The notes under the pieces: generated by a model
The model's input: only the letters and a program-made list of their open reading frames with translations
What the model was told of the DNA's origin: nothing
The model's database searches: none
Program-made: the position numbers and the translations under genes
Part shown: positions 22,579 to 34,683 of the stretch, piece after piece
Layout: every line of letters begins with the position of its first letter
Numbering within the stretch: position 1 is the stretch's first letter
DNA from: Eustoma russellianum
Lineage: Eukaryota > Streptophyta > Magnoliopsida > Gentianales > Gentianaceae
Direction: 5' to 3'
Length of the DNA stretch: 64,000 nt
Assembly: GCA_036186865.1 (NCBI GenBank)
Contig: AP025067.1
Span: forward strand, 23,024,980-23,088,979

Positions 22579-24059
22579 TGTTACATCCCTAAAAAAACCA
22601 AAAAAAAAGAATTTATGTATAATAAGTGTGTATGCACCGGTTGGCTCAAAGAAAATGACTACATTAATTTCATCAATATCCCCACTACTCCTTTAATCTT
22701 CCCTAACCCTATAACTTTCACTATTACACTCATTAATTCCCACTATAAATAAACCATAAACTATTCTTTCAATCCCACCTCCTCACATTCAGCGTATTCA
22801 TCTCTTATAAAAAAAACTTTGCCTTTTCCCTTGTCTTTCCCTCCCTGTCGTTCCCCAGCACCCAAAAGCAAACAAAAAGTAATAATAATATTCACTCCAA
22901 GAGCCCAAGCAGCCGAGAGCTTGAGGAGAAAAGGAAAATTTCATTCAACCCATTCCGAATTCCATTTGATTATGATAATAGTGTACGAATCAAGGTAATT
23001 AATCTCTCTATATTTGTTATATTTTGTGAAAATTCTATACATTTATATTAGTAATAAAATTGGACCATGCATGAGTATTCTTGAATGTATAGATGTGTTA
23101 ATACATGATAAAATAAAGTTTGCTATTGTGTGTAAGTGCCGCTGGCCATATATGGCAGTGGCTGCATTATGAGATTTCCTTAAGGAATATCGGTACACAT
23201 ATATGCATGTGGTGTACATATGAATATGTATCAAAAAGTGATTATTTGTGTGACACTTTAGGTAGGCCGAAATTATTTGATTAAATAGGTGAAAAAGAAA
23301 ATTCCGTTTTCTTATTGTTGTCAGATTCCAAAAAACAGTCAATACTGATGTTGCCACAATTTTCTTATGGGAGCAAGATTCTCATAATTTCAAGACCTGA
23401 GAGTTTATTTGTTTAACTGCTTTAAAAAAAATAAAAGGTTTTTCTATTCCTGTGAGAAAGAAAGCACCAAAAGAAAGGAAATATGACCATACAAAATGCT
23501 GTTTGCTTCAAAAGATATATAAACGTATAGGTGTAAATTATGAACGATGTATTGATTTGAGTACATTGGCCGAATGGCTATAAAGAAAAGGTGAATTTGA
23601 TATTTTGTGCAAAGCTTATATGTGAATAAATATATGGTATACTTGTGTAATTAAAAATAAGGAAATTGGCTTGCTATGCAAAAGAAAAAGAAATGACCTG
23701 ACATGGTAAATGGCCAAAGTATATGCAGTGAATGTAGAATTAAGATATTAGCTTAACGTTATATTATATACAAATATACATATGGGGGATAATTATTTAT
23801 GTGCAATTATGTATTGAAATTAAAGCTTGCTAAATGGCCGAAAGTTTTGCCTACTTTTCCATGACAATTTTAAAGTCGCCCTTACTGTTTATATGTTGCA
23901 GATATATATATTTATAATTTGCAAGTATGTGAGCATTGAAAATTATAATGGTTAGAAATATTATGTGTTGTTGGGTATGTTCATGGTAGAAAAATGATTT
24001 TGTGGCTGCTTGTTTTGGTTGCTGGCCGACACTTGCTAAATTGATATTTCAATGGTAAG

Positions 24060-24108
<49 letters not shown>

Positions 24109-24484
24109 ATGTGTGTGTTATATCGTAAATTTAGAGTTATAAATGATTATACTTGAAAAATTGTTGAACGGGCGAAGATTATATTTAATTACATAAAGTG
24201 CTTTTAGAATTAAATGTCTATTTATTATGTTATGGTTGGAATTGAAATTAAATATTTTAATATAAAATGGTTGGATGATTGTAGTAAAAGAATAAGAGTA
24301 ATTCAAAGGAGAAGAAATTTGTGGTGTGAAGGCGAACTTGAACAGACAAGTTAATAAATGAATAATTAACTTACAGGTTCAAATTTTGGAGAGTACAGAG
24401 GATAAATTGGACAGGTAGAAGCAGAAACTTTTATGGTAACTTTCTTCACGATCGAGCATAGAATAAGAAAGCTAAGTGACCGGT

Positions 24485-24660
24485 TCAAGGTAAGTAGTCT
24501 ATTTGTGTTTGTTATACTGTCATGCATCAGAGGTAAGTGATCTATTTGTGCTCGTTATATTGTCATGCATTAGCGGTAAGTGGTCTATCTGTGCTTGTTA
24601 TGTTGTCATGCATCAGAGGTAAGTGGTCTATTTGTGCTTGTTATGCTTATCGTGCATCAG
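24485..24660 (+). repeat. 46-bp tandem repeat in LARD LTR
   Basis: About four imperfect units beginning AGGTAAGTGGTCTATTTGTG and ending with GTCATGCATCAG. The same array is in the 3' LTR at about 30083-30255. Confidence 0.8.
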
Positions 24661-24922
24661 TGTTTTGTTTGCTGCATATCTGTAATTGGACTTTTTCTAT
24701 ATGCGAGTTGTATGTATATGTGAGCTAGGTATGTATAAATGAACTGGGTGTATGTATGGTTGTACGATCTCAACGCGTATTGCATGAGTATAGGATGTGT
24801 GGAGGTAGACATGCAAGTATATATGCACGTGTATAGGCACGGGTATATATAGGAGCATGTATACGCCGGATTGTGGATTATGTGTGTGCAGCATCCATGG
24901 CACGTGCATTAGCATTGCATCC

Positions 24923-25135
24923 CTTCGGGGCGCTGACTCTACGTTACGGAGTGTGTGTTTGCTGACTCCACGTTACGGAGCGCGTGTTCGCTGACTCCAC
25001 GTTACGGAGCGTGTGTGCGCTGACTCCACGTTACAGAACGTGTGGCCCTATGAGGCGTGTGGTCCTATGGGACGTGTGGCCCTATGAGGCGTGTGGCCCG
25101 ATGGGGCGTGTGGCCTGATGAGGCGTGTGGTAGGA
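24923..25135 (+). repeat. GC-rich tandem arrays in LARD LTR
   Basis: Two arrays lie side by side: about five units of GCTGACTCCACGTTACGGAG plus a GTGTG spacer, then about six units related to GGCGTGTGGCCCTATGA. The 3' LTR has the same pair at about 30522-30728. They stand out from the AT-rich surroundings. Confidence 0.85.
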
Positions 25136-25787
25136 TCACCTCGAGATTCATGCATTGCACGGTAGAGATATGAGCATCGTGCGTAACATGACTTTTGTTG
25201 CGTGTGACACTTAGAGAAGGCATGCATCATGAAGTTGCGCATTATTATGTGTAGTGACTTACTTTCCGCGGTTTATTTACCCGATTGACATGTATGTTGA
25301 TTTGTAAATGTTATCTGTAATTGTTCCTGCATGTATGATTTTCATAATGGGTATGGATAGGTTGCTTACTGAGCCCGTTGATTTGGCTCACACCACCACT
25401 CACCAGTTTTGCAGGTGGGAGAAGTTGGGTATGCTTACACAGGAGTTAGTATACCGTGAAGATCGAGACGGGAGATTTCGAGACTAAGGATATTCTGACG
25501 AGACTTTTGAGGGTTGGTTGAAACAGTTGTTTCGATATTCGAGGTTTATGTATTTTCGAGATTAGTGTTTACATACATTTGACTATTGTATTGATTTAGA
25601 AATTCTTAGATATTGTATTAACGATGAAGATTATTTTATCGAGGATTCTTAGTTATGACTTCCGCTGACATCAATTTACGTTATTGTGATGACGTGTAAT
25701 TGAAGTGTATCGACGCCTTGTATTCTCCTTAGTGAGGTACGGCGGGTGAGTCGTTTCAAGTATTAGGGCTCGGGACGGGTCGCTACA

Positions 25788-28190
25788 GGTGGTATCAGAG
25801 CATGGTTCTAGATCCATGGTGGAAGCATATTTAGGCTATGATCTTAGAAATTAAGTTACGATTTTGCCTCTAAGTCACGATCTTAGACATAAGTACCGAT
25901 TTTTAGTTGTAATCAATGATTATATATATTGGATATGTTATTGGAAGTAAAACGTGACTTTAGAAATTAAGTGATGATCCTATTCGTAAGTCACGATTTT
26001 AGACATAAGCGACGATCTTGATGAAGAGTTGATCTTCGACTTAAGCATTAATTTAGACATAAACGTGGATTATATACTAAGAAGGATTTGGAAATAAGAC
26101 GTGATTTTAAGTGATGACCCTGCCTGTAAGTTTCGATTTTAGACTTAAGAAATGACAATATGAAATATCGGCTCTAGAAATTAAGTGGTGAGCTGAACGT
26201 CAGGTGATGACTTAAACATAAGCATGATCTTAGTCATAAGTTGTGATTATATTCTAAGCATTAAACTTAGAAATAAGCAATGATTTTAGACGTGAGAAAT
26301 GATGATACTAAGTATCGATTCTAGAAATAAGTGATGACGTTAGACCTAAGCAATGATTGGATAAAGGATATGTCCACGTAGACCTAGGGCACTTCATACG
26401 ACTCTGAATTATTTGCCTTATCTAAGTGTTGATCGTAACCATTCGTATAATTTCTTAGTTACAACCCCTGCAAACCCGGTAATGTTATGATAAAGGAAGC
26501 GGGTTCATGCCTTCATGCCTCTACTTTTGATAGTAGTGTCAAAGCGTGACTAGGTCTAAGTTGAGAACGTAGTTCCTAAGAGATGATTTATAGTAAAACG
26601 AATTATTAAGAAAAGGATCTATTAGCGTTATGATCGGTAGAGTTTAGCAAAGAATACCGTATAAAGGGGTCTATAGTTATGATTACGATGTTGAACTTTT
26701 GAGTATCAACTAAGCCGAAGATATTAGTCCACTAGATATATTGATTGAGAGTGATAATCGAGCATCACTAAAATGAGTACTGTGGAATAACAAAGTATTT
26801 TCAGGTGAGATCTAACTAAATTAGAATTAGCGGGTGAAATAACCAAGTAAAGATGTACGGTGTATCAGTGTGGCACGCAGAAGCATGGTGGATTAGAACG
26901 TACTAAGTCGATCAATATTTAGTGTGCCATGCTAGAATTGGACCAATTTAAGTTAAAGATATTATCATGAGTAGGCAAATGTTAGACTGATAAGAAACTG
27001 TACATATGAGACCTTATCCGAAAAAGAGGTTGACCTATAGAATTATATAAAATATTGCACTGATATACTTTTCAAATAGATAAGTATTTTATATATGCAC
27101 GTACACTAATGTATAACTATATTTTAACAGGTACTTTAAATTTTTTTTGAAAATACTTTATCGAGTCTCATTTGTTTATAGTCTACTAAACTTCGAAAAG
27201 CTAAATTCCTTTCCGCACTGATATATCAACATAATTTTCAAATCCTTTTGACGACCTTAAAAAAAGAAACTTTTAAAATATGGATATTCTTCCAAAAAAA
27301 AACGACGTGTTTATATATAGTTCTTACATAATATTTCAAATTTTCGTTTTGTTACATCTATTCTAGCCAAAATTGATTTTACATGATGACTAACAGTATC
27401 CCGAGCATTTTACCCATTAAAGCATTTTCAAAGTTATTTACCTGCTTGCGATGAACTTACTTAAATTTTTGGATAGCAAAAAAAAAGTTTTCAAAAATAT
27501 ATTTGTATATTTTCCCTAGGAAAGAGGGAAACCATATTCAAATGGTTTCATAAAACTGAGTTGCAAGTGTTGTAATGCGATTTTACCAAATTTATTTTGC
27601 GAACAAGTTATATCATTATTTTATAAGAGGTCACTTGAGACTCTGCTTTGCGAAAACAAGTATATACTACCTTGGTTTCGGTGTTTACAAAAATTAGAAT
27701 GAATATTATTTTAAATATTTAAAGCTATATCCCGAACTATATCTATGTAAGCTACATTTTAAAAAAAACAAGACCATACACATATTTCATATATTAGGCT
27801 ATTGATGATATATGCAAAAGAGTAAGGATATGATCATAGAGTTAGTTTGTAAGTATAAGAATTGATTTCAGAGAACTTGATTCTATGCCATAGAAGTGTA
27901 ATGATTAACATATTAGAATACTCAATGGATATTTAGCTTGGTTATGTATCTAAGAGATGGATATTATATGATGAATTTAAGAATTTGGAATGGTAGAGTA
28001 CAATTACATAAGTTGAATGATATACGCTAAGTGGTATAAGTAGAACTAAGGGCTTAACAATCTAAAAGTAAGGTTAATATGATGATATTCGTGGCGTATG
28101 ACAGGTGAATATATTACGTGGGACTACACTAAGCTATAAACCACGTATACGCAAGTTTCGAGGACGAAACTTTTTGTAAGGGGGAAGGAA
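25788..28190 (+). other. internal region of LARD-like element, non-coding
   Basis: The primer site TGGTATCAGAGC is at 25790-25801. From about 25830 to 26360 the sequence is a degenerate repeat of TTAGAAATTAAGTGATGA and CGATTTTAGACATAAG variants. From about 27050 to 27800 it is AT-rich with no reading frame. A plant gypsy element would have gag-pol here. Confidence 0.75.
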
Positions 28191-29663
28191 TGTTACATCC
28201 CTAAAAAAACCAAAAAAAAATAAAGAATTTATGTATAATAAGTGTGTGTGCACCGGTTGGCTCAAAGAAAATGACTATATTAATTTCATCAATATCCCCA
28301 CTACTCCTTTAATCTTCCCTAACCCTATAACTTCCACTATTACACTCATTAATTCTCACTATAAATAAACCATAAACTATTCTTTCAATCCCACCTCCTC
28401 ACATTCAGCGTATTCATCTCTTATAAAAAAAACTTTGCCTTTTCCCTTGTCTTTCCCTCCCTGTCGTTCCCCAGCACCCAAAAGCAAACAAACAGTAATA
28501 ATAATATTCACTCCAAGAGCCCAAGCAGCCGAGAGCTTGAGGAGAAAAGGAAAATTTTATTCAACCCATTCCGAATTCCATTTGATTACGATAATAGTGT
28601 ACGAATCAAGGTAATTAATCTTTCTATATTTGTTATGTTTTGTGAAAATTATATACATTTATATTAGTAATAAAATTGGACCATGCATGAGTATTCTTGA
28701 ATGTATAGATGTGTTAATACATGATAAAATAAAGTTTGCTATTGTGTGTAAGTGCCGCTGGCCATATATGGCAGTGGCTGCATTATGAGATTTCCTTAAG
28801 GAATATCGGTACACATATATGCATGTGGTGTACATATGAATATGTATCAAAAAGTGATTATTTGTGTGACACTTTAGGTAGGCTGAAATTATTTGATTAA
28901 ATAGGTGAAAAAGAAAATTCCGTTTTCTTATTGTTGTCAGATTCCAAAAAACAGTCAATACTGATGTTGCCACAATTTTCTTATGGGAGCAAGATTCTCA
29001 TAATTTCAAGACCTGAGAGTTTATTTGTTTAACTGCTTTCAAAAAAAAAATAAAAGGTTTTTCTATTCCTGTGAGAAAGAAAGCACCAAAAGAAAGGAAA
29101 TATGACCATACAAAATGCTGTTTGCTTCAAAAGATATATAAACGTATAGGTGTAAATTATGAACGATGTATTGATTTGAGTACATTGGCCGAATGGCTAT
29201 AAAGAAAAGGTGAATTTGATATTTTGTGCAAAGCTTATATGTGAATAAATGTGTAATTAAAAATAAGGAAATTGGCTTGCTATGCAAAAGAAAAAGAAAT
29301 GACCTGACATGGTAAATGGCCAAAGTATATGCAGTGAATGTAGAATTAAGATATTAGCTTAACGTTATTATATACAAATATACATATGGGGGGTAATTAT
29401 TTATGTGCAATTATGTATTGAAATTAAAGCTTGCTAAATGGCCGAAAGTTTTGCCTACTTTTCCATGACAATTTTAAAGTCGCCCTTACTGTTTATATGT
29501 TGCAGATATATATATTTATAATTTGCAAGTATGTGAGCATTGAAAATTATAATGTTTAGAAATATTATGTGTTGTTGGGTATGTTCATGGTAGAAAAATG
29601 ATTTTGTGGCTGCTTGTTTTGGTTGCTAGCCGACACTTGCTAAATTGATATTTCAATGGTAAG

Positions 29664-29702
<39 letters not shown>

Positions 29703-31382
29703 ATGTGTGTGTTATATCATAAATTTAGAGTTACAAATGATTATAATTGAAAAATTGTTGAACGGACGAAGATTATATTTAATTACATAAAGTGCTTTTA
29801 GAATTAAATGTCTATTTATTATGTTATGGTTGGAATTGAAATTAAATATTTTAATATAAAATGGTTGGATGATTGTAGTAAAAGAATAAGAGTAATTCAA
29901 AGGAGAAGAAATTTGTGGTGTGAAGGCGAACTTGAACAGACAAGTTAATAAATGAATAATTAACTTACAGGCTCAAATTTTGGAGAGTACAGAGGATAAA
30001 TTGGACAGGTAGAAGCAGAGACTTTTATGGTAACTTTCTTCACGATCGAGCATAGAATAAGAAAGCTAAGTGACCGGTTCAAGGTAAGTGGTCTATCTGT
30101 GTTCGTTATACTGTCATGCATCAGAGGTAAGTGATCTATTTGTGCTCGTTATATTGTCATGCATTAGCGGTAAGTGGTCTATCTGTGCTTGTTATGTTGT
30201 CATGGATCAGAGGTAAGTGGTCTATTTGTGCTTGTTATGCTTATCGTGCATCAGTGTTTTGTTTGCTGCATATCTGTAATTGGACTTTTTCTATATGCGA
30301 GTTGTATGTATATGTGAGCTAGGTATGTATAAATGAACTGGGTGTATGTATGGTTGTACGATCTCAACGCGTATTGCATGAGTATATGGATGTGTGGAGG
30401 TAGACATGCAAGTATATATGCACGTGTATGGGCACGGGTATATATAGGAGCATGTATGCGCCGGATTGTGGATTATGTGTGTGCAGCATTCATGGCACGT
30501 GCATTAGCATTGCATCCCTTCGGGGCGCTGACTCTACGTTACGGAGTGTGTGTTTGCTGACTCCACGTTACGGAGCGCGTGTTTGCTGACTCCATGTTAC
30601 GGAGCGTGTGTGCGATGACTCCACGTTACGGAGCGTGTGGCCCTATAAGGCGTGTGGTCCTACGGGACGTGTGGCCCTATGAGGCGTGTGGCCCGACGGG
30701 GCGTGTGGCCTGACGAGGCGTGTGGTAGGATCACCTCGAGGTTCATGCATTGCACGGTAGTGATATGAGCATCGTGCGTGACATGACTTTTGTTGCGTGT
30801 GACACTTAGAGAAGGCATGCATCATGAAGTTGCGCATTATTATGTGTAGTGACTTACTTTCCGCAGTTTATTTACCCGATTGACATGTATGTTGATTTGT
30901 AAATGTTAGCTGTAATTGCTTCTGCATGTATGATTTTCATAATGGGTATGGATAGGTTGCTTACTGAGCCCGTTGATTTGGCTCACACCACCACTCACCA
31001 GTTTTGCAGGTGGGAGAAGTTGGGTATGCTTACACAGGAGTTAGTATACCGTGAAGATCGAGACGGGAGATTTCGAGACTAAGGATATTCTGACGAGACT
31101 TTTGAGGGTTGGTTGAGACAGTTGTTTCGATATTCGAGGTTTATGTATTTTCGAGATTAGTGTTTACATACATTTGACTATTGTATTGATTTAGAAATTC
31201 TTAGATATTGTATTAACGATGAAGATTATTTTATCGAGGATTCTTAGTTATGACTTCCGCTGACATCAATTTACGTTATTGTGATAATGTGTAATTGAAG
31301 TGTATCGACGCCTTGTATTCTCCTTAGTGAGGTACGGCGGGTGAGTCGTTTCGAGTATTAGGGCTCGGGACGGGTCGCTACA
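28191..31382 (+). repeat. 3' LTR of LARD-like element
   Basis: Close to the 5' LTR over its whole length. Visible differences include a shorter (TA)n tract (29666-29699), a 13-bp deletion near 29250 and scattered substitutions. Confidence 0.92.
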
Positions 31383-34300
31383 GGCAAGTTGTTGGAAAAG
31401 GAACAATTGGGGGCCCTAACACATTTCAAATACGAAATGTGTTATTAGTGAGCAATCTATCTTATAATTTACTTAGTATTTCTCAACTTATAGATTGTGG
31501 TTATAATGTCTCATTTCTTTCCAATCCTTGTGACATAATAAATGAAAAAGGAGAAACGGTTTTAAAAGGAAATAGAGATGGAAATATTTATACCCTTACC
31601 TTAGATAACATGTTAGATGCTAAGGTTAGGTGTCTAATATCACATGACTTAGATGTAAATTCATGGCATAGAAGATTAGGCCATATAGGAATTTCAACCA
31701 TTAAGAAATTGTTTAAGAAGAATTTAATTAGAGGAATGCCTAAGTTAGACTTAGATAATTTTCAAATGTGTAAAACATGTATTAAGGGAAAACACATTAA
31801 AGAAACTTTAAAACCGAAACATGAAGTGAGTACTAGTCATGTACTAGAATTGCTTCACTTAGACTTATTTGGTCCAAGTAGGACAAGAAGTCTATGTGGA
31901 CACTACTATGTGTGTGTCATAGTAGATGATTACTCACGCTACACATGGACATTGTTCTTAACACACAAAGACGATGCTCCATTAGCAATCGAAACCCTTA
32001 TTAAGCAACTTGAAAACATTTATGAAGAAAATGTTAAAAGGATTAGAAGTGATAGAGGTGGAGAATTTAAAAACAAAGACGTAATCAAATTTTGCGAACT
32101 ATATGGAATCAAACATGAATTCTCACCACCTAGAACACCACAACTCAATGGAGTTGTTGAACGTAAAAATAGAACGATTCAAGAAGTTGCTTGGACAATG
32201 CTTTGTGAAAATAAATTACCTAAATATTTATGGGCTGAAGCTGTTAGTTGTGCATGCTATATTATAAATAGGCTTACTATTAGAAAGAAATTAAATAAAA
32301 CGTCTTATGAATTGCTAAACAATAGACAACCTAAAATAGATTATCTTAAAGTATTTGGATGTAAATATTTTGTGCTAAACACTAAGGATAATCTAGATAA
32401 GTTTGAACAAAAGTCTATTGAATGCATATTTGTTGGTTATTCTACTAACTCAAGAGCATATAGGTGTTATAATCTTGCATCTAGAAAGATAATTGAATCC
32501 ATACATGTGAAATTCAATGAAAATGCATGCTTTGAAGTTAGTGATAAACATCAACATAAACAAGAAACAAATGTTGAAAATATGTTTGATGATGATATAT
32601 TACTTGAGCCTGTACTTGATCATCTAGAACCAACTCCCCCTGAACAAGACATGCATGAAACCTTAGATGAAATAAATGAAGAAACTTTGCAATTGGAAGA
32701 TAATGTAACTAATGATACTATTACATATGATAATGTTCATACTAATGAAACATTTGAACAAGATGAGGGTGAACCTAGTCAATCTAGGAATTAGTGGCAT
32801 CCTAGAGAACTAATCATTGGGGATCCAAGTGTTGTGGTTAGAACACGTAGAAATATAAGTCAACTTGAAGGACATAGCTTAATCTCACAATTAGAACCTA
32901 AGAACGTAAAGGAAACCTTAGGTGACATGTCATGGATAGATGCTATACATGAGGAATTAAATCAATTCACAAGGAACAACGTGTGGGACTTAGTACCTAA
33001 ACCTGAAGACAAGTCTATCATAGGAACTAAATGGGTCTTTAGGAATAAAATGGATGAACAAGGAAATATTACAAGGAATAAGGCTAGACTAGTCGTACAA
33101 GGTTATAATCAACAAGAAGGAATAGATTATGAAGAAACCTTTGCACCCGTTGCACGACTAGAAGCAATTAGATTGTTACTTGCGATTGCAAGTCTAAGCA
33201 ATATTAAGCTCTTCCAAATGGATGTCAAGAGTGCGTTCTTAAATGGATACATCCAAGAAGAGGTGTTTGTCAAACAATCCCCTGGATTCGAAGATCCAAA
33301 GAATCCTAACCATGTTTATAAGCTTAAGAAAGCTTTATATGGTTTAAAACAAGCTCCAAGAGCTTGGTATGATAGATTTGCAAACTTTCTTATTGCAAAT
33401 AATTATCAAAGGAGGACCATCGACAACACATTATTCATAAGAAGAAAAGGCAATGATTTGTTTATAGTTCAAATATACGTTGACGATATCATCTTTGGTT
33501 CAACCAACCCTACTTTTGTAAAAGACTTTGAAGAGTGTATGAAGTCAGAATTTAAAATGTCAATGGTAGGAGAGTTGAATTATTTCTTAGGACTTAAAAT
33601 CAAATAAACCCCTCAAGAAATTCACATCAGCCAACTTAAGTATGTCAATGATATGATTAAGAAGTTTGGCTTTGAAGAGTTGAAACCTACAACTACCCCT
33701 ATGAGTGTTAGTACCAAACTTGATAAGGATGAAAATGGTAAACCTTTTGATGAAACACTCTATAGGTCTATGATTGGATCACTGTTATACTTAACTGCAT
33801 CAAGACCTGATATAATGTTTAGTGTGTGTCTGTGTGCTAGGTTTCAATCTTGTCCTAAGGTATCACATTACAATGCAGTGAAAAAGATCTTTAGATATCT
33901 TAAGTATACACCTCACTTAGGACTGTGGTATGATAGAAACGCTAAGTTAGAATTACACGCATATAGTGATGCTGATTATGGTGGTTGCAAATTAGATAGA
34001 AAATCCACTAGCGGTACATGTCAATTCATAGGAACCAACTTGATTTCTTGGTTTTCTAAAAAACAAGCTAGTGTAGCTCTTTCTACCACTGAAGCCGAGT
34101 ATATCGCTTTGAGTTTATGTACTACACAAATACTTTGGCTTAAACAGACTTTGTGATTTTGGCATTAAAATGAAAAAGAATCCAATTTTCTGCGATAGCA
34201 CAAGTGTAATTAATCTTTTCCGGAATCCGGTGCTTCATTCTAAGGCCAAACACATTGAGGTGCGATACCACTTTCTTCGCGATCATGTTCAAAATGAGGA

Positions 34301-34481
34301 CATAGTGATAAACCATATAAGAACTGATCACCAAATCGCTGACATATTCACCAAACCCCTTAATCAAGCCACTTTTGAAAACTTACGAGCCAAATTAGGC
34401 ATGATGACTTACGATACCATTGCATTGTTCTATCTTTTGCATGATTTGAAAAATAAAGGGGGAGATAGAATAAGTACATGA
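31383..34481 (+). pseudogene. SIRE-type pol: integrase, RT, RNase H
   Basis: The sequence resumes with VVGKGTIGGPN. The integrase zinc region (SWHRRLGHIG, then CKTCIKGKH) lies at about 31665-31800. The catalytic core has LDLFGPSR near 31860, VDDYSRYTW near 31925, RSDRGGEF near 32050 and a PQLNGVVERKNRT block near 32140, so all three acidic residues are present. An in-frame TAG at 32792-32794 precedes the RT (KWVFRNKMDEQGN, MDVKSAFLNGYIQEEVF, YVDDIIFGS). A TAA at 33605-33607 looks like a CAA change. RNase H follows (SDADYGG, STTEAEYIAL), with a frameshift near 34150 before the end at 34481. Only a few lesions, so this is a fairly young copy. Confidence 0.92.
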
Positions 34482-34683
34482 TTTTAGTTTGATAAGTCAG
34501 GTTAATCATATGCTAAGTTTTAATTGGTATAAATTTTGGAGCATAGGTTAAGGGGGAGAGTATGAATTGAGGAGGAGCAGCATACTATTTAAAAGTTGAG
34601 AATATTTGGTTAAATTTTTGGTTATAAGTTGTGACATTAAAATCATGTTAGGTTATTTCGAAAATCATCCAAAAGGGGGAGAA

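Larger units (their letters stand above)
22579..25787 (+). repeat. 5' LTR of LARD-like element
   Basis: Starts TGTTACATCC, ends GGGTCGCTACA. It carries CACTATAAATAAACC (22740-22754), a (TA)n tract at about 24064-24106, four units of about 46 bp at about 24485-24660, and GC-rich tandem units at 24923-25130. Confidence 0.92.
22579..31382 (+). mobile_element. LARD-like, Ty3/gypsy-derived non-coding element, level 3 of nest
   Basis: Two long LTRs (22579-25787, 3209 bp; 28191-31382, 3192 bp) flank only 2.4 kb of internal DNA with no retroviral reading frame. A tRNA-Met primer site follows the first LTR. Just before the second is GTTTCGAGGACGAAAC followed by GTAAGGGGG, the hallmark 3' sequence of Ty3/gypsy elements of the Tekay/Del branch. 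The flanks are AACAA and GGCAA, a 5-bp duplication with two changes. Removing the insert restores the protease-region frame of the SIRE element. It would need proteins from a relative to move. Confidence 0.88.

Noticed and set aside
23043..23357. A 104-codon minus-strand open frame, identical at 28659-28973
   Set aside because: It is in the LARD LTRs. Perfect agreement reflects the LTR pair, not coding constraint, and the composition is AT-driven.
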